DNA from: Bremia lactucae
Lineage: Eukaryota; Oomycota; Peronosporomycetes; Peronosporales; Peronosporaceae
Length of the DNA: 47,911 nucleotides
Direction of reading: 5' to 3'
Assembly: GCF_004359215.1 (NCBI RefSeq)
Contig: NC_090610.1
Span: 11,485,988 to 11,533,898, forward strand
The stretch's first letter is position 1. Each line of letters opens with the position of its first letter. Shown here piece by piece: positions 21,551 through 29,250 of this stretch. The notes beneath the pieces were generated by a model. It searched no databases. It saw nothing but the letters and a program-made list of their open reading frames with translations, and was not told the origin of the DNA. Made by a program: the position numbers and the translations under genes.

Positions 21551-22367
21551 ACAGCCGCTGGCAGCTGACTCCACAGTGTGATTAGTCATCACACTGTGAT
21601 GTTGTGCAATAGTACTAACAACCGTACCACAAGTGAGGCCATCGCACGCACTCGTAGTACATCCACACACTTGTGGACGCTCCAAGACGTTCAGCAGATG
21701 GTTATCTGATGAACACGTGGCAGGCATATTTACGGATCGTGCTGCCAGCTGATTCTTGGCTCATACTTTCTATGCCAAGGTAAACTACGATGACATCAAA
21801 TTTGCCATCCAAATCCAGTACGATGAAACCATCATAATACTGTAAATCTTTCAACATGTAGTGAAATCTCACAACACGTTTCGTCACTGTTATCGATGCG
21901 CCTGTCGCTTGACGCACCGTCATCCTCGTTGGAGGGATGTCGCGCTCAACATATTTGAGCCTACGACCCTCTAGCGACTGGCGACGAATAAAGTATCTCG
22001 ACGCCCCACAGTCCATTAGGGCTCTAAGTGACAAATCATCTATCACTTTTAACTTTAACGTAATATTGGGATACCTCATTGCCAGGTGCAGAAACACATA
22101 ATGATTGTGTCTGGAACAACTTTTGTCAAGAGATTTGCGCATGCTCTTGAGGTTGCTGAAAAAGTAGGGCGTTGTGCCCCGCCTGACCCCGACCATTTTT
22201 GTCGGTCCACCACGCTCTTGTGACTTCGCAACAACGTTGGACCCGTAAACGCTGACCTTTTTGGCAATTTGTCCATAAGTGCGTTCAGTAACCCTCGGTT
22301 CCGGGCGTGGAGCACTACACTCATGAGCGTAAAGCCCTAACTTTTGACAGCGACTGCATTTCTGCAT
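21551..22367 (-). pseudogene. Gypsy-B zinc knuckle and protease
   Basis: From 22367: CSRCQKLGLYAHEC, a CCHC knuckle in which the His position is Leu, then a basic linker and a retropepsin-like domain with ALMDCGASRYFIRRQSLEG (about 22035-21980). The active site reads D-C-G-A rather than D-S/T-G-A. Conserved YYDGFIVLDLDGKFDVI follows, where D-V-I-V-Y-L-G would be the flap/dimer segment. The frame is open for 221 codons but ends early. Confidence 0.7.
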
Positions 22368-22373
22368 CGCTTG

Positions 22374-23283
22374 TTAATCGAAAAGCGAGGTCTCCCGCTT
22401 TCGACGTAAGAGAGTCCTAGGTTTTGAGACTTCAAGCTCTTGTCGTCTCGGAGGACGATACGATGACAAACTAGCTTGACCCTGTCTCAAACTTAAGTCC
22501 ATCTGTTCTGCAACGGATATTGCTTCTTCAGGATTATCCAGTACCAAGCAAAACAGATGGGTCTTCACGGGACCATTCGTAAGACCTTGCATGAACACCG
22601 TAATCAACATATGTTCATAAACTGGATTCTTCGTGATACAACTCGCTAAGAGTGGTATATGTTGGTTATTAGCGTGAACATCACGCTTGCCTTGCTTGAG
22701 TTTCAGAAGCTCTGAACTCAGCCCTAGGCGGTTCAATCGTCTGTTTAGCCGGGCGTTAAAAGCCTCCAGCGAGCCAAATACATATGGTCGCTCAACTTGA
22801 GCCTAGTGCCCAAGTTTTGGCACGACCTACCAGATTAGTTTGAGCAAATGCGACTTGCATTTGCTTGTCGACGATGTGACGAGCCTTTATGGCATTGTCC
22901 AATTCGACGAACCACCTTAAAAGGGAGTCCTCTTTGAATCCAATACTGAGAGATGTCTATTTCTAAGGTTTCCAGATGACGCATGTGCGTCATCCCAGGT
23001 ACAGGGGTCTGTATCTGTTGCAACCTAAACAGTTCTGCCTGTTGAGAGCCTTGCTGTTTAAGCAAGGCTACTTTCTCCTACGCCTCGTCAAGTTCATGTT
23101 GTATGAACTTGACGATGGCTGAATAGAGGGCATCTTTGTCCAGACCGGACAGCACGGCAGGATGGCATCATTCCCTACGGTCGAATCATTCGTTCGACCG
23201 CACTCCTTTCTATGTCACTTAAAAAGGAGTAGCTATCACGCGAAACGTGATGCGTATTTCCATTATCTTGTAACATGTCCATG
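22374..23283 (-). pseudogene. Gypsy-B gag
   Basis: The start MDMLQDNGNTHHVSRDSYSF at 23283 is followed by stops near 23180, then coding pieces at 23065-22835 (LKQQGSQQAELFRLQQIQTP, METLEID-type segment) and 22736-22374 (LLKLKQGKRDVHANNQHIPL, MQGLTNGPVKTHLFCLVLDN, EEAISVAEQMDLSLRQGQAS). It corresponds to the plus-strand relic at 3816-4560. Confidence 0.75.
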
Positions 23284-23318
23284 TTAGATGATTGGAATTG
23301 TGGTCCTTAGACGGACTA

Positions 23319-23331
23319 CGAAGTGCTACCA
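23319..23331 (-). promoter_or_regulatory. Candidate tRNA primer-binding site of Gypsy-B
   Basis: On the plus strand cgaagtgctacca reads like a tRNA 3' end with CCA; its complement, TGGTAGCACTTCG, lies 2 nt after the LTR end at 23334 and 36 nt before the gag start. That is the normal place for a minus-strand DNA primer-binding site. I cannot say which tRNA it would pair with. Confidence 0.55.
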
Positions 23332-23507
23332 GGTGTAACGGGGCTCTGCCGACTTGTACTGCTTCAGTACACGTCCACTTCGCACTGCTTCAGTGCAAGT
23401 GGTGCCACACGTCACGTACTCTCTTGAAGAACTTGCTTTAAGGAGGGTTTAAAGTAAGCTGTATTTAATATAATTAAGTTTTTCTCTTTCTATCTATTTC
23501 CTCCTTG

Positions 23508-23702
23508 TTAGCTTGCAAGTAACACGATGCCCTCATCTTGTGATCGACGGCTAACTGCTAAACGAGCCTCTTCTAAGGATTCGTTGGTAGTATGGACGAT
23601 ATCTTCGAGTTGACGCATAGTAATATTATTAGTAGTAGTGTTAAAAAGTGGAAAGGGTATGGTACAGTAATATGGAATAGCATGAAGTGCAAGCTTTTCC
23701 AT
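23508..23702 (-). pseudogene. MULE transposase N-terminus on the inverted segment
   Basis: A 64-codon frame starting MEKLALHAIPYY contains TNESLEEARLAVSRRSQDEG, which resembles the start of FAR1-type DNA-binding domains. It ends at the inferred inversion breakpoint (about 23508). The rest of that domain resumes on the plus strand at 24052. It is therefore read as the detached first part of the transposase. Confidence 0.55.
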
Positions 23703-23796
23703 CGCGATCGTTCTGTCATGTAATCAAATCCAGGGGTATTCGCTCCAGCCAATTAAAGCTCGTTAATAAAGCCTAGGGATAATCCATTAATAACTT

Positions 23797-23857
23797 TGGG
23801 GTTCTGCATTGGGGGGGGAGCGAATAGCGAAAGCTGGGGGGCGGTTAGCGGAACCCT
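23797..23857 (-). repeat. Transposon terminal repeat, inverted copy
   Basis: TGGGGTTCTGCATT, a G9 run, AGCGAA and CTGGGGGGCGGTTAGCGGAA in order; nearly the same as the right unit at 25945. It is flanked by LTR-B on its right (aaatatgttatct). Confidence 0.7.
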
Positions 23858-24051
23858 AAATATGTTATCTAAAGGGTAGATAATATTATTCGAATATTAC
23901 TTGACATAGTAACATTCGAAAAGCTTATTCATTGGTAAATATAGGCTTTTATATATTCTTGCTCCGCGGTCCGGTCAGCACTGGACGCGCGCAAAGAGGG
24001 AGACAGATAAGACTTTATTACATGTTTTGTATTAGTATATAATTAAGTGAG

Positions 24052-25500
24052 TGGAGTTGGACCCGCTTCGATGGTGAAATCAAAGCTATTTGTCTGGAAT
24101 GCTCATGTTCGGGGAATGCAACTCTGGCAGAACAGCAGCAGCAGCAGCGTAAACGCGTACGCGGAAGCCGTGGAACAGATTGTCAGTCCGCTTTAACAAG
24201 CCGCCGAATGAGAGGAAATGGAGACTTAGCTCACTAAGTTGTTGAGGCCTACAAACTTGAACATAATCACGAGCCGTTTGCGGATGCTGCCCTCAACAGC
24301 GACGAGCAACAAATATTGAACTACTGTTGGTCACGTCTGGCACCTTCCCGTATTGTTGCGCAAATGCGCAATGACAACAACATCACGATAACACCCCGTG
24401 GTGCATACACTTTTCGCGGCGCGGAAGTAGGCGCTAGTTGCGTGGTAGAACCCCACAGGCTGCCCTTCTCGATGACGGTCTTAAAATTGCAAGTGTTAGT
24501 GAGCCATGCCATACACAGTGTGATGCCGATAGGAGGCTGACTCATCTCTACATTGTATATCCACCAGCAAAAGAAATTTGCTGCAGTTTTAGCACCGGGG
24601 AGGTCTAATTGTTGGACTTAACGTACAGATTCAACCGTTTTGGTCTTCGACTCTTACATGTAGTAGGAGTCAGCGCCCAGCCAGACTTTAACGTTTGCCT
24701 ACATCTTCATGGCTAGAGAAAGAGCCCAGGACTACTTTTGGGCAACACGCCTCTTGAAGCAGACGTTCGTGGACTTTTTGGTGTCTTCATTGACAAGCCG
24801 AAATGCGGAGACCTTCCCGCGTCAAGTTATGACATACATAGCAGAGACATGGCTTGTTTACAAGGAGAAATTTGTGTCTGCTTTCTTGCGCTGCAAACTA
24901 CATTTTTGTCATACAACAACATTACGTGTGGAAAGCGCGTACTCTGCAATGAAGAAATGGATTGCAGTATCCACAGCCGATCTGTTAACCGTCGACACAG
25001 CGTGCCGGCTGGCTTGCGATGGTGAACTTGCCGCCATCAGACTGCAATCCACCCGAGAGCGCACAACCACCAATCTACAGTTTGGTCAAGTCTTTTCCGG
25101 GGTAATGGGGATAGTCTTGGTAGCAGCGCTGAAGTCAGCCTTCCGGCAATTCAGAGATAAAGATGATGACGGCAGCTGCCAAGGCATGTTTTTCACAAAC
25201 TTTGGTCATCCGTGCAAGCACATGTTCCGATCAAGAGCTGCCGCAACACCAGCTAGAGGCCTCGTTCGTGATGGTTTTGATTCTCATTGGTGGCTTGTTC
25301 AACCTTCTCGAGAAACAACAGCTGTACCATCACCACCATCATCAATCGATGAAACTTTACAACGGCTTCGCGAACAATATGAGGAGGGATCATTCTGTAA
25401 CAGAATAGTGACCCTTGATCACCTAGTCACCGTCCCTGATAAGGTAGGCAGTCGAGGACCCCCCTTCAGGATCGACGCAGCGCAATCTGTCGCAATTTGA
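24052..25500 (+). pseudogene. Mutator-like transposase, truncated
   Basis: From 24052 the frame reads EWSWTRFDGEIKAICLECSC, a poly-Gln run (CAG repeats), RKRVRGSRGTDCQSA and, past an in-frame TAA, KLEHNHEP, fitting a FAR1/FLYWCH-like zinc finger. The MULE signature LLDLTYRFNRFGLRLLHVVG (first catalytic Asp) is at about 24610-24670. After MARERAQDYFWA at 24709, the segment that should carry the second Asp (T-D-R-E type) and the C-x-W-H motif is missing. The frame continues with YIAETWLVYKEKFVSAF, TTTLRVESAYSAMKKWIAVS and a SWIM-like FTNFGHPCKHMF, ending at 25500. Not functional. Confidence 0.75.
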
Positions 25501-25944
25501 GGTAGTTGGGGCTTTCCTTCGACCACGAAGACGTTGTGGAAATTGTGGTCAAACGGGACATAACAGAAGAGGGTGCACTGAACCTGCTTCTACTAATGTC
25601 AATGCCGATCCATCTTCCACGGCGACCCAGATCTTCCACAGACGATCAACCTAGATGCTCTGGGTTTGCAGATGATTGGGAACACTTTTCTTTTCCTCCT
25701 GCTACTGATTTTGTTACTCATAGTATTGTATAACTGCTCCAGAACGATGTTTTCTATAATTGCTTCAAAACAATGTTTCTTCTTGTGATCGCCGTTAAAA
25801 TTTAGCTTCCATACGTTAAGTTTGCAAGCTTCTGCCGTTTTCAGCTTCCATATGCATGCCTTTGCCATTTGGCCATATATATACGTCAGCCAGTCAAAAT
25901 TCGTTTATTAAAATGCAGCCAATCATTGCTCAAGACTTAAGCTT
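25501..25944 (+). other. 3' non-coding part of the Mutator-like element
   Basis: Degenerate sequence between the transposase stop and the right terminus; short frames on both strands and no recognisable product. Confidence 0.4.
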
Positions 25945-26008
25945 TGGGGTTCTGTATTGGGGGGGGGCTGGTTAGCGAAAACTGGGGGGCGTGGTTAGCG
26001 AATCCCCA
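25945..26008 (+). repeat. Transposon terminal repeat, right copy
   Basis: TGGGGTTCTGTATT, a G9 run, CTGGTTAGCGAAAACTGGGG, GGCGTGGTTAGCGAATCCCC. The motif GGTTAGCGAA occurs twice. Next base begins LTR-B (tatttactaacc). Confidence 0.7.
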
Positions 26009-26060
26009 TATTTACTAACCATTTAAGTGTTAATTTAATGTAACGATACTATCCGTTACA

Positions 26061-26222
26061 CTCTCTCTTTGCGCGCGTCCAGTGCTGACTGGAGGCCTAT
26101 ATGTACCAACGAATAAGCTTTTCGATTGTTACTCTGTAAAGTAATGTTCCCATAATATTATATACCGCTAAAATAATATATTTATAAACAACCTTTAAGT
26201 GATAATTTAATGTAAAGATAAC
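26061..26222 (-). repeat. Second Gypsy-B LTR fragment (reverse)
   Basis: ctctctctttgcgcgcgtcc through aacaacctttaagtgataat matches the outer half of LTR-B and directly follows the complete end (CCGTTACA) of the previous copy. So two LTR-B copies lie in tandem here. Confidence 0.65.
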
Positions 26223-26853
26223 TCGGATTTGTACTTTCTCACTGCATACTCTGCTGCTTTTCCGGTGAGACCTTTCCGGTAAACGTCCATGTATCGTAAA
26301 GCTTTTCGTGAGTCAGGTTGATGGTTAAGGTTTGAAGCGGGTGAGTGGTTAGTGGTGATGACTGAGCCTGGGACGCATGTCATACAATGTACTCTGAGCC
26401 ATTTATCAGGGCAAAGTTGTAAGGTCAAATGATCCAAAAATTGCCCACTTAAAATCTGGTTTGCTGGTTTTAAGTGTCATGCACTGGAACACATTTACGG
26501 TTTACTCCCCAGTACAGATGCTTTCAAGACCGAGTTTTTTTGTGCTCGACTGACGAGCATTAACTGCATTACCGTAGTCATCGCAATCACTATTACATTG
26601 TGTTGCGATCTCATCACCTCCAACACTGACAGCTCCAGTTGCTACTTTAGAGACGATGATAGGTATCAGACAGTCTGATGACGGCTTCGTGTTGTTGTCA
26701 CAAACCGTCGTTATTGTCTATCCGATATCGTAACAACGACAAGAAGCCGTCATCTGTGACTATCCAAAAGCTTGTTTAACGAACAAGCACTCAGGCGTCC
26801 AATTAACCAGTGCCGCACTGTCATTCGAACAACTAGCCATATATTTCATAACC
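26223..26853. other. Transition zone with an inverted repeat; no gene recognised
   Basis: Contains a minus-strand frame of 76 codons (26207-26437) without identifiable motifs. At 26679-26754 the arms GATGACGGCTTC and GAAGCCGTCATC, extended by TGT(T/C)GTTGT-type sequence, form a ~24-nt imperfect stem with a ~28-nt loop. It could be a small inverted-repeat transposon relic or a structured transcript end. Confidence 0.4.
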
Positions 26854-27036
26854 ATGTCTTTTCTCTCTAGAGGTGCATTTCAAAACTACCACTTCGACGC
26901 TATCAAGCGCTTATCTGGCGCTATCAAGCGCTTATCTGACGCTATCAAGCGATCATCTGCTGTCATTAAAAATAATAAATCAGTGTCGAGCTTAGCGAAG
27001 CAATTCCAGGACAAGACCAACTTTACTAACACTTAA
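26854..27036 (+). CDS. Small hypothetical protein with 7-residue repeats
   Basis: A 60-codon frame starting MSFLSRGAFQNYHF, followed by (D/G)AIKRLS repeated three times plus a diverged fourth copy (AVIKNN). The DNA shows a matching 21-bp tandem repeat at about 26898-26965. Sequence after the stop (27037-27137) continues a similar charged character in frame (MEATKATKATVMERRM), suggesting an older, longer gene cut by the stop at 27034. No function inferred. Confidence 0.3.
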   Translation: MSFLSRGAFQNYHFDAIKRLSGAIKRLSDAIKRSSAVIKNNKSVSSLAKQFQDKTNFTNT

Positions 27037-27616
27037 GATGAAGTAATGTGCCTTATGGAAGCAACCAAAGCTACGAAAGCAACTGTGATGGAGCGTCGTA
27101 TGTTGAACTCTCTTGTCAGCTACGTCGAGCCCATTTAAAAACTTGAATCAGTCTATTGCTACCGGACTCCAACTGTAGTTAAAAAAATCCTGTGCTTGTT
27201 TCACCAATCGGATATATGACATATGGCAACATTATTCTTCTAACGTGGGCTCGTAAAATCTTTCAAATGCATGGGATGTCAGTTCGACGAGCCATTAAGT
27301 ACTGAAGCCGAAGCAGATAGTGAGGTAGAAATTGAATCTGACTCTCAGACGTTTGATGGAGGCACGGCACAAGCCATAATTGTAAGTAAAACTTATCATC
27401 AAGCTTTTAAAAATGGCGAGTGCATTGCAGACGTTCTTTACAACAAAGAGAGCGATGGAGAAGCTCTGCTTAACAAGGACGCACCGTACGGACAACATGG
27501 CGAAAAGTTGCAGATATGATCCAAGTGGACGTCTGCAAGAGGGCATAGCTGCTACGCAATAATGCGAAGACACTGTCGTGGACGGCAAGCGGCGCAACGT
27601 AGCGGCAACGAAGAAT
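27037..27616 (+). other. Weakly coding stretch
   Basis: The only frame of interest is 27271-27519 (82 codons), acidic at its start (EADSEVEIESDSQTFDGG) and without a known motif. It could be an exon of an unrecognised gene or chance. Nothing else stands out. Confidence 0.25.
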
Positions 27617-28170
27617 GAGTTAAAGGATCGTAATGCTGCAGAGATTCATAGAAGCGAGGTAGCACTGGGGACTTGAGAAGTTTCCGACATGGATTTTGAC
27701 TCGATTTGCCTGAAATATGAGTAATAAATGATACAGCTGTAATAACTGTTTACTTACGGCAGCATTATATATTTGGGGTTTACTTGGAGTTTTTTGCTGC
27801 TTGCGTTCCGTCTCTCGAGCGGCATCTTGCCGCTTCTTGAATGTGACCATTCGTCGCGAACCGGTCTTGCACTTTTCCAAATGGTTGTTTTACCGAGTCG
27901 CGTGCACCTACGGGAGCGTCATGGTCAACATGCAAAATCATTAAAATGCGCACATGATAAGTACCTGTTGTTTGCAGTGGACACAGCTTACAAAGACGCT
28001 ATCCTGCTCTAAGTTGGGCGTGTCAATTGTGCGCTCGATGAAGTTTACATCGTAGAGATCTTCTAGCCTCATTCCATCCACTAATAGCTGTCGGTGCATC
28101 TGGTGAAGCCGCAGTGAAAGGGCGAGTTTGAGTAGGCTTTCTTTCTACATGAAAATAAAGCTATATTCCG
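27617..28170 (-). CDS. Unrecognised host gene with at least two introns
   Basis: Minus-strand coding sequence looks real: from about 28165, KESLLKLALSLRLHQMHRQL, LVDGMRLEDLYDVNFIERTI and SVFVSCVHCKQQ. A later exon reads TGSRRMVTFKKRQDAARETE, then RKQQKTPSKPQIYNAA. A clean 48-nt intron, GTAAGTAAACAG...CATATTTCAG (about 27713-27760), follows, then ANRVKIHVGNFSSPQ to a stop at 27620. The intron between the first two parts is probably GTACTTATC...GTGCAAG (~104 nt), which keeps the frame but has a poor acceptor. The 5' end may lie further right. No family recognised. Confidence 0.4.
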
Positions 28171-28306
28171 AAGCACACATCCAAAGAGACATCGCCTAGT
28201 ATAAAGCGATAAATCTGTTCCTCCATTGTCGAAGAAGTCGGATAATATCTGGACTATTTATATAGTATTTTATTTAGTATCGACATTTAACTTTTTTTGG
28301 CAGACA

Positions 28307-28528
28307 ATGATTGAGGTGATCCTGAACGACCGCCTAGGCAAGAAAATTCGAGTCAAGTGCAACGAAGATGATACCGTCGGAGACCTTAAGAAGCTTGTGG
28401 CTGCGCAGGTGGGTACACGGCCCGAAAAAATTCGGATTCAGAAGTGGTACACCATTTACAAGGACCACATTACGCTCGAGGATTACGAAATTCACGATGG
28501 CATGGGTCTTGAGCTCTACTATACGTAA
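28307..28528 (+). CDS. UBL5: Ubiquitin-like protein 5 / Hub1
   Basis: Single-exon frame of 73 residues, the exact length usual for UBL5/Hub1. The start [20 protein letters not shown], the middle [20 protein letters not shown] and the end [16 protein letters not shown] agree with the family, including the C-terminal Tyr-Tyr-X ending instead of the di-Gly used for conjugation. UBL5 binds spliceosomal proteins such as Snu66 and supports splicing; it is not known to be conjugated. A pyrimidine-rich tract and CAG (ttttttggcag, 28293-28303) lie 3 nt before the ATG, suggesting an intron in the 5' UTR. It lies ~720 bp upstream of the kinase gene on the same strand. Confidence 0.92.
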   Translation: MIEVILNDRLGKKIRVKCNEDDTVGDLKKLVAAQVGTRPEKIRIQKWYTIYKDHITLEDYEIHDGMGLELYYT

Positions 28529-28779
28529 CATTCAGCCATGTTGCAATGGCGCCAATTAAATTTGTAGCGCACAAGTCGGTCATTGTATGCAGAAACGACA
28601 GCTAAGAGTAACTACGACACTTAGCGGTTGTCAAATGCACCGGTAAGCTTTTTCACTCAGTATAATCACTGTTAAGCAAGCTTCAACATTTTTCGTTGCC
28701 CTTGATGCCGCATCATCGGACGAGGAGTTTACGACTTGAACCTATTTAGTATCGTACCTTTTAAGATTAATGAAGCATC
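28529..28779. other. Intergenic, no gene recognised
   Basis: AT-rich sequence downstream of UBL5; presumably its 3' UTR and terminator. Confidence 0.5.
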
Positions 28780-29016
28780 GTGACAAATAAGCAATCGTCA
28801 CCTATAGAATTTAGGCTGACATTTTATCCAATTGTGAGCCTGATTTCATACGAATCAGCCAATCCAGCACTGACGGAGGCGACTGTACGATCCGCTGTTG
28901 TTTTTCGTAGTACTCTAACGCACAGTACCGGTACAGCGAGTGAGGAACTCAAGCAGACACCACGGGAAAAGAGGGCAAGCAACGCATGCTACCAAAGCAC
29001 TTTCTTTAAAGATTAA
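28780..29016 (+). pseudogene. Possible secreted-protein remnant without start codon
   Basis: A 78-codon frame lacks an ATG at the expected place. Its early part is hydrophobic and signal-peptide-like (RLTFYPIVSLISYESANPAL) and the rest is Ser/Thr/Lys-rich with EELKQTPREKRAS. This shape recalls the first part of small secreted oomycete proteins. There is no visible RxLR motif and no intact start, so the idea is weak. Confidence 0.2.
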
Positions 29017-29250
29017 CGGAACGTATCGGGTGCACAAGGTGATTTGCTACTTAAAAATGGGCAATTGCTAAAAAGTCTCACAGTAATGCTCTGCTTTGTC
29101 AGGTCTCGTAAGCCACCTGAATCAATTAACGCGAGATAGGCACTTTATTTCGGAAATAAATCGAAAAATCGATAGAATTCGAGGCGGCGGTTGCTGTCTG
29201 CGCATACGAACATCAGGATTCTGTGCTTTGCTCACACCAAGCGCAACGGC

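Larger units (their letters stand above)
18046..23333 (-). mobile_element. Gypsy-B retrotransposon, internal region, degenerate
   Basis: Runs right to left: primer-binding site (23319-23331), gag (from 23283), protease, RT, RNase H, integrase. The pol C-terminus stops abruptly at about 18092, where a short palindrome occurs and the sequence changes to that of the chromodomain element. The 5' LTR is at 23334-26060, broken by a Mutator-like element. There is no 3' LTR at the expected place. Many stops and frameshifts occur, so it is inactive. Confidence 0.8.
23508..26008 (+). mobile_element. Mutator-like DNA transposon, rearranged by inversion
   Basis: Transposase coding (24052-25500) is bounded by two copies of a ~62-bp G-rich unit. 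Both units now lie in direct orientation (23797-23857 and 25945-26008) because the left part, including one terminus and a piece of LTR-B, is inverted. Outside the termini are aaata (23858) and tattt (26009), reverse complements, consistent with a 5-bp direct repeat before the inversion. MULEs usually leave 8-10 bp, so the family call rests on the transposase. Confidence 0.7.
23334..26060 (-). repeat. Gypsy-B 5' LTR, split in three parts
   Basis: Pieces: 23334-23507 (right-hand LTR end, reverse orientation, TGTAACGGGG start on the plus strand), 23858-24050 (LTR middle, but in forward orientation) and 26009-26060 (LTR outer end, reverse, ending CCGTTACA). Order and orientation make sense only if 23508-24050 was inverted after a transposon inserted. 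Twin hairpins with loop CTT lie at 23352-23374 and 23375-23402. Confidence 0.7.

Noticed and set aside
24738..25025. 95-codon plus-strand ORF inside the MULE as an extra gene
   Set aside because: It overlaps the transposase frame (24709-25500) in another frame, and its composition has no features of its own.
28226..28306. N-terminal extension of UBL5 from 28226
   Set aside because: UBL5 has a fixed length of 73 residues starting MIEV; the upstream codons pass through a splice-acceptor-like pyrimidine tract.
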